This document shows, piece after piece, positions 6,329-15,598 of a stretch of 64,000 bases of DNA (positions within the stretch are counted from its first letter, which is position 1; the number at the start of each line of letters is the position of its first letter). The notes under the pieces were generated by a model. It was not told the origin of the DNA. It did not search any database and saw nothing but the letters and a program-made list of their open reading frames with translations. Where the stretch lies: positions 3,658,001-3,722,000 of the forward strand of contig NZ_CP079865.1 in assembly GCF_025263565.1 (NCBI RefSeq), in the 5' to 3' direction. The translations under genes were made by a program, and so were the position numbers. The stretch is from Mycobacterium sp. SMC-8. Lineage in GTDB: Bacteria > Actinomycetota > Actinomycetes > Mycobacteriales > Mycobacteriaceae.

Positions 6329-8305
6329 ATGGCGCAGACCAACGCGAATCTGATCTGGAAGATCGCTGACCTGCTGCGGGGGCCATATCAGCCCAACCAG
6401 TACGGCGACGTGATCTTGCCGTTCACCATCCTGCGCCGCCTGGACTGCATTCTCGAACCGACCAAGGACGAGGTGCTCGCCGAGTACAAGAAGATTCAGG
6501 CGAGCAAGGTCGACCCCACCGTCATGTTGAAAGCTAAGTTCAAGCTGCCGTTCTACAACACGTCGCGGTGGACGTTCGCGGCCCTGGTGGGCGACCCCGA
6601 GGGTGTGGCTGACAACCTGATCGACTACATCGAGCGGTTCTCACCCAACGTGCGCGACGTCTTCGACGGCTTCCGCATGGTGGACCTCATCGGCGACCTC
6701 GCCAAGTCCGACCGGCTGTATCTGATCGTCAAGGAGTTCGCCGCCGTCGACCTGCACCCCAAGGTGATCAGCAATCACGACATGGGCTACGTCTTCGAAG
6801 AGCTGATCCGCAAGTTCGCCGAATCCAACAACGCTCAGGCCGGTGATCACTTCACGCCTCGCGAGGTCATCGCGCTGATGGTGGACATCCTGTTCCACAC
6901 CCAAGACGACGTGCTCACCAAGCCCGGCACGGTCCGTACCATCTATGACCCCGCCGCCGGAACCGGCGGCATGCTCTCGACGGCCTACGACCACCTCATC
7001 GAGATGAACCCCAAAGCCCGACCCGTGCTCTACGGGCAGGACATCAACCCTCGCTCATACGCGATGTGCAAGTCCGACATGATCATCAAGGGCCAGGACG
7101 TCGACAACATCTACCTCGGCGACACCCTCACCGACGACGGCTTCCGCACCAAACACTTCGACTTCCTGCTGTCCAACCCCCCGTTCGGGGTCGCCTGGAA
7201 TACCCAGCAGAAGTCGGTCACCGACGAGTACGAGCAGCGCGGCTTCGCCGGACGCTTCGGCCCTGGCCTGCCCCGAGTTTCCGACGGGTCGCTGCTGTTC
7301 TTGATGCACCTGATCTCCAAGATGCAGCCCGTCAAGAACGGGGAAGGCGGCAGCCGCCTGGCCATCGTCCTGAACGGTTCACCGCTGTTCACCGGCGGAG
7401 CCGGGTCGGGGGAATCGAACATCCGGCAATGGATCATCGAGAACGACCTGCTCGACGCCATCATCGCCCTGCCAACCGACATGTTCTACAACACCGGCAT
7501 CAGCACCTACATCTGGATCCTGGACAACAACAAACCCGCCAAGCGCAAGGGCAACATCCAGCTCATCAACGCCGTCGACATGTTCGGCAAGATGAGAAAG
7601 TCGCTCGGCTCCAAGCGCAAGGAGCTTCGCCCAAAGGACATCGACCGAATCTGCAACCTCTACGACAGCTTTCGCAACCAGCACGCCACCGACGAGCACG
7701 ACGCCCACTCCAAAGTCTTCAAGGGTGAGGAGTTCGGCTACTCCACAATCACCGTCGAACGTCCCCTGCAGCTCAGATTCACCCCGACCGAGGAGAAGGT
7801 CGAGGAAGTCCTGGCGCAGAAGAGCGTGGCCAAGCTCAAGGAAGGCGAGAAGGCCGCCCTACGGAATGCCCTCACGACGCTGATCGGCTGGGAGTGGAAA
7901 GATCGCGACGAGTTCGTCACCGAACTCAAAGACGTGCTCGACAAAGCCGGACTGACGAAGCCAGGCGCGCCTCTCGTGAAGACGGTCTGGTCGATCCTCG
8001 GCGAGCACGACGAAGACGCGGTCATCGTCACCGACTCCAAAGGCAAGCCCGAACCTAACCCCGCCCTTCGTGACACCGAGAACGTGCCACTGACCGAGGG
8101 CATCGAGGAGTACTTCGCCCGCGAAGTTCAATCCCACCTACCTACCGCATGGATCGACCACGACAAGACCAAGGTCGGCTACGAAATCCCCTTCACCCGG
8201 CACTTCTACCAATATGTCCCGCCGAGACCGCTAGACGAGATCCAGAAAGACCTTCGTGCCCTCGTAGGCGAGATCCAGGCGATGTTGGCCGAGGTGGGAC
8301 CGTGA
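6329..8305 (+). CDS. hsdM: Type I restriction-modification system, methylase subunit HsdM
   Basis: N6-adenine DNA methyltransferase of a type I system; with HsdS it methylates and with HsdR added it restricts. An HsdM N-terminal helical domain covers about residues 8-150. SAM-binding motif I is DPAAGTGG at 207-214, and catalytic motif IV is NPPF at 283-286. The 658-residue length includes a C-terminal extension beyond classic enzymes (about 530). GGGGAG lies about 12 bases before the ATG. The TGA overlaps the GTG of hsdS as GTGA, so the two are translationally coupled. It begins a four-gene operon reaching 13578. Confidence 0.93.
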   Translation: MAQTNANLIWKIADLLRGPYQPNQYGDVILPFTILRRLDCILEPTKDEVLAEYKKIQASKVDPTVMLKAKFKLPFYNTSRWTFAALVGDPEGVADNLIDYIERFSPNVRDVFDGFRMVDLIGDLAKSDRLYLIVKEFAAVDLHPKVISNHDMGYVFEELIRKFAESNNAQAGDHFTPREVIALMVDILFHTQDDVLTKPGTVRTIYDPAAGTGGMLSTAYDHLIEMNPKARPVLYGQDINPRSYAMCKSDMIIKGQDVDNIYLGDTLTDDGFRTKHFDFLLSNPPFGVAWNTQQKSVTDEYEQRGFAGRFGPGLPRVSDGSLLFLMHLISKMQPVKNGEGGSRLAIVLNGSPLFTGGAGSGESNIRQWIIENDLLDAIIALPTDMFYNTGISTYIWILDNNKPAKRKGNIQLINAVDMFGKMRKSLGSKRKELRPKDIDRICNLYDSFRNQHATDEHDAHSKVFKGEEFGYSTITVERPLQLRFTPTEEKVEEVLAQKSVAKLKEGEKAALRNALTTLIGWEWKDRDEFVTELKDVLDKAGLTKPGAPLVKTVWSILGEHDEDAVIVTDSKGKPEPNPALRDTENVPLTEGIEEYFAREVQSHLPTAWIDHDKTKVGYEIPFTRHFYQYVPPRPLDEIQKDLRALVGEIQAMLAEVGP

Positions 8306-9578
8306 ACCGGCCTTCATATCCTGCCTACAAAAAGACGGGACTCGACTGGCTTGATTCCGTCCCCATTGGATGGGACGTAAGCAAGCTCGCGTGGCACACC
8401 TCATGCACGAGCGGAGAGTTCCTTCCCACTGACCGGTTTGTTCGGATCAAGGATGAGCTGTCTGACGTGCCCGTGATCGGCGGTACGGGGTGATGGGCTA
8501 CACGGACATAAGTAACACCAAAGTCGATGCGCTTGCGGTTGGACGCGTTGGCGCACTATGTGGAAACGTCCACCAAGTCTCACCGCCTGCTTGGATCACG
8601 GACAACGCTCTCCGTGTTGGAATCCGTTCGGGGTTCAATGCCCGCTATCTGCAGCTTGTACTCCAAGCCCGAAATCTCAATGAGCTGGCTTCTAAAACTG
8701 CGCAGCCGTTGATAACTGGAACTCAGGTATCGAGTCAACGTGTGCCTGCTCCGAGTTTGGCTGAACAGTGCTGGATAGTTAAGTTCCTCGACCTTGAGAC
8801 TGCGAAGGTTGACGCCCTGATTGCCAAGCAGGAGCAGCTCATCGCCACCCTGCGTGAGGACCGCGCCGCCACCATCACCCACGCCGTCACCAAAGGACTC
8901 GACGCTGACGCCGAGATGACGGACTCCGGTGTTCAGTGGATAGGGCGCGTGCCTACTCACTGGAATGTGGTGAACATCCGCCGCGTGGCGACTATGAAGA
9001 CCGGCCACACGCCAAGTCGATCGGTTGCCGATTACTGGAATAACACCACAATTCCCTGGTTCACCTTGGCTGACGTGTGGCAGTTGCGCAACGGTACGAG
9101 GATCTATCTCGCAGAAACAGCGAACAGCATCAGCGAGCTAGGCCTAGCCAATTCTGCTGCTGAACTCCTTCCGGCGGGCACTGTCGTGTTTTCACGCACC
9201 GCTTCCGTCGGTTTCAGCGGAATCATGCCCATTCCGATGGCCACAAGCCAGGACTTTTGGAATTGGATATGCGGACCTTCGCTGCTGCCGGAATATCTCG
9301 TCTTCGTATTCCGAGCGATGAAAGATCACTTCGCAGCATTGATGATGGGTTCAACGCATAAGACCATTTACCAAGCCGACGCGGCAGCCATTCATATTCC
9401 TCTTCCACCGTTGGCGGAGCAGCGGAGAATTGTAAAGCTAGTCACCGAGCGGACTGGTGCAATTGACACACTGGCGGCGAAGGCTGAGGAGATGATCTCG
9501 AGGCTCCGGGAGTACCGTTCTGCGCTCATCACCGAAGCCGTGACCGGCAAGATCGACGTGCGGGGGGCGGTGGCTTAG
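8302..9578 (+). pseudogene. hsdS: Type I specificity subunit HsdS, interrupted by a -1 frameshift
   Basis: HsdS chooses the DNA target of the complex. The GTG at 8302 opens a frame (MNRPSYPAYKKTGLDWLDSV) that stops at TGA 8491-8493, right after VIGGTG. The next frame carries on at once with VMGYTDISNTK and runs to 9578. One missing G in the run at 8487-8490 explains the break; restored, the protein has 425 residues, normal for HsdS. Two target-recognition domains are visible, each followed by a conserved helix (LDLETAKVDALIAKQEQLIATLRE and a similar one ending at ITEAVTGKI). As read, the first recognition domain is cut near its middle. The cause may be true inactivation, slippage, or sequencing error. 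Confidence 0.8.
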
Positions 9579-9580
9579 CC

Positions 9581-10471
9581 GTGACACGGGCGCAGACGAT
9601 CCAGATCTACCTACCGTCCGGTGACCCCGCCGGGCTGCGGGTGGCCAATCTGACGACACGCACCGTCCGGGTATTTGAAGTGCCTCGTTCGTTGCTCCCG
9701 CACTTCCTGCAGCGTCCAGAATCTACGCAGGTCGGCGTGTACTACCTTTTCGGGTCGAACGAGGATGAAGCGCCTCAGTGCTACATCGGCCAGTCCGGGA
9801 ACGTGGGTGTGCGGCTACAACAGCACACCTCGTCGAAGGACTTCTGGACTAAGGCCATGGTGGCGGTATCGCTGACCAACGAGTGGACCTCCACCCATGC
9901 GGCCTACCTCGAGTGGCTGTCATTGGGGCGGGCCAGGTCTGCCGGGCGGTACAACCTGGTCAACGGCAACCAGGCATCGAACCCGTTCACGCCGGAGCCT
10001 CTTGAGGCTGATTGTCAGGAGTTCATCGACACCATCGCGGTCCTGTTGGCCACTCTTGGCGCACCTGTGCTCGAAGCAGTGAAGCCCGCTGCGGCGTCGT
10101 CGCCGGAGAAGTCGAACAGTGACGAGTCGGAGAGCCTGTTCTTCCGCGAAGCCGGATGTGAGGCAACGGGATTCCAGACCCCGGAAGGGCTGTTAGTGGT
10201 CGCCGGGTCCAAGGGACGTCCCGACATCCGCAAGTCCGCCCGGCCTGGCATCGCGGTGCAACGCGCAGCTCTGGAAGCAGAGGGAGTGATCAAAGTGGGA
10301 GAGCACGAATTGGTGTTCCTCAAGGATCACCTGTTCGGCTCGCCCTCGGCGGCAGGATGCGCGCTGGTAGGTGGCGAGAACAACGGGCGAACGAGCTGGC
10401 GCAATGCACAGGGGCAGTCCATCAGCGACCTCGAACAACTCGCGATCGCGCCGACGAGCATCGAAACATAG
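9581..10471 (+). CDS. GIY-YIG nuclease-domain protein with C-terminal DUF4357
   Basis: A 296-residue protein. Residues 50-120 carry a GIY-YIG-type fold: GVYYLFG, then CYIGQSGNVGVRLQQH, with later Glu in AAYLEWL as a possible metal ligand. The C-terminal 60 residues (GCALVGGENNGRTSWRNAQG) match DUF4357, a domain I know from the ends of GIY-YIG and restriction-linked proteins. It starts at GTG 9581, two bases after the hsdS stop, and sits between hsdS and hsdR, so it is co-transcribed with the type I system. It could be a companion nuclease or a regulator of it; the role is inferred from context. Confidence 0.75.
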   Translation: MTRAQTIQIYLPSGDPAGLRVANLTTRTVRVFEVPRSLLPHFLQRPESTQVGVYYLFGSNEDEAPQCYIGQSGNVGVRLQQHTSSKDFWTKAMVAVSLTNEWTSTHAAYLEWLSLGRARSAGRYNLVNGNQASNPFTPEPLEADCQEFIDTIAVLLATLGAPVLEAVKPAAASSPEKSNSDESESLFFREAGCEATGFQTPEGLLVVAGSKGRPDIRKSARPGIAVQRAALEAEGVIKVGEHELVFLKDHLFGSPSAAGCALVGGENNGRTSWRNAQGQSISDLEQLAIAPTSIET

Positions 10472-10476
10472 CTGCA

Positions 10477-13400
10477 ATGGCCCAACAGCATCACGAGTCC
10501 TCGTTCGAGGCCGAGATCTGCCAGTACCTTGCCGAGCATGGCTGGCTGTACTCGCCGACGGACGAGGGGTACGACCAGGAACTGGCTTTGTTCCCGGGCG
10601 ATGTCTTTGATTGGCTCGCCGCCACACAGCCGGAGCAGCTCGCGAAGCGCGTCAAGTCCGAACTGACGGGTGAGGCTCTGAAGAGGGCGCGGGCAGGTGT
10701 GCTGGCGACCCTAGTGAAGCAGTTGGGCGCTGACCCGAAAGCAAATGGCGGCACGTTGTCGGTCCTGCGACGCGGGTTCAAGGACCTCAATGCGCAGTTC
10801 ACGATGTGCCAGTTCCGACCCAATACCTCGTTGAACGAGACCACACAGAAGCGGTATGACGCGGTGCGGCTGCGAGTGATGCGCCAGGTGCACTACTCGA
10901 CACAGAACTCCAACAGCATCGACCTCGTGTTCTTCGTCAACGGTATTCCGGTGGCTACGGCTGAGTTGAAGACCGACTTCACCCAGAACATCACCGATGC
11001 GGTGCTGCAGTACAAGAACCATCGCCTACCCAAGGGCGAGCCGTTGTTGGCCTTCGGGTCGCGGGCGGTGGTGCACTTCGCAGTGTCCAACAGCGAGGTG
11101 CAGATGACCACCAAGCTGGCGGGCAAGAACACGTTCTTTCTGCCGTTCAACCGGGGCAACAACCACCACGCCGGAAACCCGCCCAGTTCGCACGGGTCGC
11201 CGACGGACTACCTGTGGCGCGAGATCCTGCAGCGCGACACCTGGCTCGACATTCTGGGGCGTTTCCTGCACCTGCAGGTCACTGACAAGATCGACCCAGT
11301 CTCGGACAAGAAGGTCCGCACGCAGACGATGCTGTTCCCGCGCTACCACCAGTGGGATGCAGTCACCCGACTCCTGCAGGCGGCAAGCACGCAGGGGCCG
11401 GGACGCCGCTATCTGATCCAGCACAGCGCCGGATCGGGCAAGACAAACTCCATTTCCTGGCTCGCGCATCGGCTGTCGGTGTTGCACGACGAGGCGAACA
11501 AGCCGGTGTTCGACTCGGTCATCGTGATCACCGACCGCAACGTGCTCGATGCCCAGTTGCAGGAAGCGATCCGCCAGATCGACCGCACCCCCGGTGTCGT
11601 CGCGCACATCGCCGGATTGGGCGGATCTAAGTCCCAGGAGCTGGCAGACGCGCTCAGCGGCGGGACGAAGATCATCATCGTCACCATCCAGACTTTCCCC
11701 CACGCGCTAGATCTGATCCATACTCAGGCTTCGCTGAAGGGCAAGAACTTCGCGGTGATCGCCGACGAGGCCCATTCGTCGCAGGCCGGGGAAGCCTCCA
11801 AGAGGCTCAAGGCCGCCCTGGCAGCCACCGAGCTGGACGACCTCGAAGACGGCGGCTCCGTCGACGCTGAGGATGTTCTAGCGGCGGAGATCGCGGCACG
11901 GGCCGAGTCGACCAACATCTCGTTCTTCGCGTTCACCGCCACCCCGAAGGCCAAGACCCTGGAGCTGTTCGGGCACAAAGGCGCAGGCGGCAAGCCACAC
12001 CCCTTCCACCTGTACTCGATGCAGCAGGCCATCGAAGAAGGCTTCATCCTCGACGTGCTGAAGAACTACACCCCGTACAAGACAGCCTTCCGCCTCACCC
12101 ACAACGGTCAGTCCTACGAGTCGGAAGCGACCAGCACCGGCACCGTCGCGGTCACCGGCAGCGCCAACGGCGACCTGGTGGACAAGTCGGCAGCGGTCAA
12201 GTCGGTGATGAACTGGGTCAAGCTGCACCCGACGAACATCTCCCAGAAAGTGGCGATCATCGTCGAGCACTTCCGCGCCAACGTGGGCTGGCGACTCGAC
12301 GGCAAAGCCAAGGCCATGGTGGTCACCTCGTCACGCAAGGCAGCGGTGCGCTACAAGCTGGCCTTCGACAAGTACGCCGCCGAGCAAGGCTATGACGATG
12401 TGGCGGCACTGGTGGCGTTCTCCGGCGAAGTTAGCGACCCCGACTCCGGCATCGACAAGGCCACCGAAACGACGCTGAATCCGGGCTTGAAAGGTCGCGA
12501 CCTGCGCGATGCCTTCGCCACCGACGAGTACCAGGTGATGCTCGTCGCCAACAAGTTCCAAACCGGCTTCGACCAGCCCCTACTGGTCGCCATGTACGTC
12601 GACAAGCGTCTCTCCGGCGTCGCAGCAGTGCAGACCCTGTCGCGGCTCAACCGCGTCGCGCCGGGCAAGGACCAGACTTTTGTGCTGGATTTCGCCAACA
12701 GCGCTGAAGAGATCGTGGACGCCTTCGAGCCCTACTACGAAGCCACCACCCTCAGCGATGTCACCGACCCCAACATCGTGCACGAGACCATGGCCAAGCT
12801 CGACGCCGCCGCGATCTACCACGAAGCCGAGGTCGAGGGCCTCGTTGTCGACTACCTGGCCAACAAGGGCAACAACGCGCTCACCAAGTGGGTGACCCCG
12901 GCCCGAGACCGGTTCCGCGACCGCGAGCGCACCGCAGTCGAGGCCAACGACAACGCCGCACTCGATGAACTGATCATGTTCCGCAAAGACGTCGGCACCT
13001 TCCTGCGCCAGTACGACTTCTTGTCCCAGATCGTCAACTACGAAGACCTCGCCCTGGAGAAGCTGTCGATCTACCTGCGCCATCTCGCCCCGGTGATCAC
13101 CGCCGAACAACTCCAGCACGAGATCGACCTGTCGACCGTGGACTTCGACTACATCGCCCAACACGAACAGGGCACTACCTCCGGCAAGCTCGCCGGGGGC
13201 GTGCCGCTAGAACCCACCACCGATGCCGGAACCGGCAGCGTCAAAGACCCAGAGATGGTCGCCCTGGCCGAGGTGATCGAAAAAATCAACGACCTGTTCT
13301 CCGGTGACCACCCAGAATCCAGCGTCAACAACGTCGTCACCCACGTGAAGGATCGACTCCAGGAGAGCGAAACCCTGCAGCAGCAGGCCCAGCACAACAC

Positions 13401-13578
13401 CTTGGCTCAGTTCTCGGCCAGCCCGGACCTGCACAGCGAGTTCATCTCAGCGGTCATCGGCGCGATGGCCTCATCCGAGGATCTGTCGACTCAGATCATC
13501 AACAACCCCGATCTGTCCCAGAAGTTGCTCGCCGAGCTTGTCCCGATCATTTACCGGGGCCTTAAGGAGACGGCTTGA
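10477..13578 (+). CDS. hsdR: Type I restriction endonuclease subunit HsdR
   Basis: ATP-dependent motor and nuclease subunit that translocates DNA and cuts unmethylated targets. The nuclease site is D149 with E163-L-K165 (AELKTD). The helicase core has Walker A GSGKT at 319-323, DEAH at 430-433, the TATP motif III and a C-terminal helicase domain with SRLNR. I chose ATG 10477, five bases after the upstream stop, because the protein then starts MAQQHHESSFEAEICQYL, typical of HsdR; a frame extension upstream is only overlap. At 1033 residues it is complete. If HsdS is truly broken, HsdR alone would be inactive. Confidence 0.93.
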   Translation: MAQQHHESSFEAEICQYLAEHGWLYSPTDEGYDQELALFPGDVFDWLAATQPEQLAKRVKSELTGEALKRARAGVLATLVKQLGADPKANGGTLSVLRRGFKDLNAQFTMCQFRPNTSLNETTQKRYDAVRLRVMRQVHYSTQNSNSIDLVFFVNGIPVATAELKTDFTQNITDAVLQYKNHRLPKGEPLLAFGSRAVVHFAVSNSEVQMTTKLAGKNTFFLPFNRGNNHHAGNPPSSHGSPTDYLWREILQRDTWLDILGRFLHLQVTDKIDPVSDKKVRTQTMLFPRYHQWDAVTRLLQAASTQGPGRRYLIQHSAGSGKTNSISWLAHRLSVLHDEANKPVFDSVIVITDRNVLDAQLQEAIRQIDRTPGVVAHIAGLGGSKSQELADALSGGTKIIIVTIQTFPHALDLIHTQASLKGKNFAVIADEAHSSQAGEASKRLKAALAATELDDLEDGGSVDAEDVLAAEIAARAESTNISFFAFTATPKAKTLELFGHKGAGGKPHPFHLYSMQQAIEEGFILDVLKNYTPYKTAFRLTHNGQSYESEATSTGTVAVTGSANGDLVDKSAAVKSVMNWVKLHPTNISQKVAIIVEHFRANVGWRLDGKAKAMVVTSSRKAAVRYKLAFDKYAAEQGYDDVAALVAFSGEVSDPDSGIDKATETTLNPGLKGRDLRDAFATDEYQVMLVANKFQTGFDQPLLVAMYVDKRLSGVAAVQTLSRLNRVAPGKDQTFVLDFANSAEEIVDAFEPYYEATTLSDVTDPNIVHETMAKLDAAAIYHEAEVEGLVVDYLANKGNNALTKWVTPARDRFRDRERTAVEANDNAALDELIMFRKDVGTFLRQYDFLSQIVNYEDLALEKLSIYLRHLAPVITAEQLQHEIDLSTVDFDYIAQHEQGTTSGKLAGGVPLEPTTDAGTGSVKDPEMVALAEVIEKINDLFSGDHPESSVNNVVTHVKDRLQESETLQQQAQHNTLAQFSASPDLHSEFISAVIGAMASSEDLSTQIINNPDLSQKLLAELVPIIYRGLKETA

Positions 13579-13683
13579 CCTAGGGAGCCGGTGCCGCAGT
13601 CGACTCCTCTCCCCGAGAGAGACAAGGTCCGTTAATTAAGCGAAGAAGCCGAGGGTCTGCAGGCACGGATGCTAGGCCTCGCG

Positions 13684-13702
13684 TGCCCACATTTTGCCCA
13701 CA
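13684..13702. repeat. Direct repeat TGCCCACA x2, possible integrase arm sites
   Basis: TGCCCACA at 13684-13691 and again at 13695-13702, one helical turn apart, about 100 bases inside the proposed attachment core. Tandem short repeats at this distance from a core are typical of arm-type sites of tyrosine integrases. No integrase is visible in the window, so the role is inferred. Confidence 0.35.
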
Positions 13703-13746
13703 ACGTACTGAATATTACGGGTTACTAGAGGCATGAAGAGGTTTGA

Positions 13747-13881
<135 letters not shown>

Positions 13882-14031
13882 CCCGTCGGGTGACCCGCGG
13901 CGACGTCGCCTGTCCTCCGTACGGCGCTGCGGTGCAACCAGACTGAGCGTGTGGCGGGTGGTGCGCGGAGGGCACCGTGTTTTCCCGCTAACAGGAATGC
14001 CGTCGGTGGCCGATGCTGCCAAGCTGGAAGC

Positions 14032-14400
14032 ATGACTGCGCCGCGCTGCCTGATCGTCGACGACAGCGCCGACTTCCGGGACGCAGCCCGTACGCTGCTG
14101 GAGCGCGGCGGCATCGTGGTCGTCGGCTCTGCGGGCGACACCGACGAGGCGCTGCGCCGAGCCCGGGAACTGCATCCGGACGTGGCGCTGGTCGACGTGA
14201 ACCTCGGCGCCGAAAGCGGGTTCGACGTCGCCGAAAAGATGCGCGACATCCCCGTCATCCTGACGTCGACCCACGACGGGCAGGACTTCGCCGACTTGAT
14301 CGCCGCCAGCCCGGCTTTGGGCTTCCTGCCCAAACTCGCCCTGACTCCGCGGGCGATCAGAGAATTGCTGGACCGGGTCAGCGGGATTCCAGGTACATGA
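14032..14400 (+). CDS. Stand-alone response-regulator receiver protein
   Basis: A 122-residue CheY-like receiver without an output domain. The acidic pair is in LIVDDSADF, the phospho-acceptor Asp in VALVDVNLG, the switch Thr/Ser in ILTST, and the conserved Lys in FLPKLAL. I used ATG 14032 because the receiver fold begins there; an upstream in-frame start adds an unlikely Cys-rich tail. It overlaps the 3' end of the convergent NarL-type regulator by 23 bases. No sensor kinase is adjacent, so its partner is unknown; it may act as a phosphate shuttle or sink. Confidence 0.85.
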   Translation: MTAPRCLIVDDSADFRDAARTLLERGGIVVVGSAGDTDEALRRARELHPDVALVDVNLGAESGFDVAEKMRDIPVILTSTHDGQDFADLIAASPALGFLPKLALTPRAIRELLDRVSGIPGT

Positions 14401-15031
14401 TCACCGCGCGCACCCGGCGGTGATCGTCACCGGTCTCCGGCAGGTTCAGCTTGGTCAGAATGCTGCGCACGTGCTTTTCCACCGTGCCCTCGGTCACCCA
14501 TAAGCGGCGCCCGATGCCGGCGTTGGACAATCCTTCGGCCATCAACGTCAGCACCTCGTGCTCGCGCGCGCTGAGCGCGGCCAGCGGATCGTCGCGCTTG
14601 CGGGCCGAGACCAGTTCGGCCACCAGGGCCGGGTCGACCACGGACGCGCCATTGGCGACCCGCTGCAGCGTGTCGACGAAATCGGCGACGTCGGTGACCC
14701 GACTCTTCAGCAGATAGCCGATCGCGTGGCCACCGGCCAGCAGCTCCATCGCATGGTCGACGTCGACATGGGCCGACAGCACCACGATGCCGACCTCCGG
14801 AGATTCCGCCCGTATCGTGCGGGCCGCGTCGAGCCCTTCGCTGGTGTGAGTCGGCGGCATCCGGATGTCGGTCAACACCAGTGTCGGCCGATGTTCCCGA
14901 ACCAGATCCAGCAGCGACACACCGTCACCGGCCTGTCCGACCACATCGAAACCCGAGCGCTCCATCAGGCTGGCAAGCCCTTCGCGCAACAACACGTCGT
15001 CGTCGGCGACGACAACCCTCGGCGCGCTCAT
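14378..15031 (-). CDS. NarL/FixJ-family DNA-binding response regulator
   Basis: A 217-residue transcription factor activated by phosphorylation. The N-terminal receiver has the DDD acidic cluster (VVVADDDVLL), the acceptor Asp in LVLTDIRMPP and the Lys in GYLLKSRV. The C-terminal LuxR-type helix-turn-helix covers about residues 150-210 (LSAREHEVLTLMAEGLSN, VEKHVRSIL). It is complete. It is convergent with the receiver-only gene and no kinase gene adjoins, so its signal and targets cannot be read from here. Confidence 0.9.
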   Translation of the reverse strand: MSAPRVVVADDDVLLREGLASLMERSGFDVVGQAGDGVSLLDLVREHRPTLVLTDIRMPPTHTSEGLDAARTIRAESPEVGIVVLSAHVDVDHAMELLAGGHAIGYLLKSRVTDVADFVDTLQRVANGASVVDPALVAELVSARKRDDPLAALSAREHEVLTLMAEGLSNAGIGRRLWVTEGTVEKHVRSILTKLNLPETGDDHRRVRAVIMYLESR

Positions 15032-15259
15032 GTGTCCTCCCGGCCCCCGGCGTGAGCGTGGCGCCTCATTCTCGCACTGTCATGTCACCGTCGAATCGGT
15101 TCGCGCAGCATCGGCGCGCGGCCGCCGCGCACGGGGTGCTGTACATGCTGACGCCGTTGAACTGCCCTGCGCTGCAAGCACTCCCGGAGGAACTCACTTG
15201 GGACCGCGTTCGGCCGCCCCGGCAGCGGGCGCGCCGCCGGTTGAGAGGACACTGGATCC

Positions 15260-15595
15260 GTGAACGCCAAGTCCCTGTTCCAGTCGATCCTGGAATGGCT
15301 GCGCGCCGGTTATCCCGGGGGCGTCCCCGGTCCGGATCGTGTACCGCTGTTTGCGCTGTTACGTGCCACCCCATTGACCGAGGAACAGATCCGCGAGGTG
15401 ATCGCCCGCCTCACCGAGGACCGCTCGCCGACCGCCGCCGAAACGAAGATCGACCACGACGAGATCGAGGCCTTCATCAAGGACGTCACACACCACGATG
15501 CCGGGCCGGAGAACGTCGCTCGGGTGGCGGCGATACTGGCCGCGGCAGGGTGGCCACTGGCGGGGCTGGACGCCGACAGAGACGACGCGGACTGA
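15260..15595 (+). CDS. DUF3349 family protein (Rv3046c-like)
   Basis: A 111-residue acidic, helical protein matching the mycobacterial DUF3349 family: an N-terminal WLRAGYPGGVPGPDRVPLFALLR motif, then LTEEQIREVIARL and a C-terminal helix ending AAAGWPLAGLD. The family is of unknown function and has several members in each mycobacterium. The start is GTG with GAGAGG about ten bases upstream. It lies where Rv3046c sits in M. tuberculosis and is convergent with adhC, leaving three bases between the stops. Confidence 0.75.
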   Translation: MNAKSLFQSILEWLRAGYPGGVPGPDRVPLFALLRATPLTEEQIREVIARLTEDRSPTAAETKIDHDEIEAFIKDVTHHDAGPENVARVAAILAAAGWPLAGLDADRDDAD

Positions 15596-15598
15596 CCG

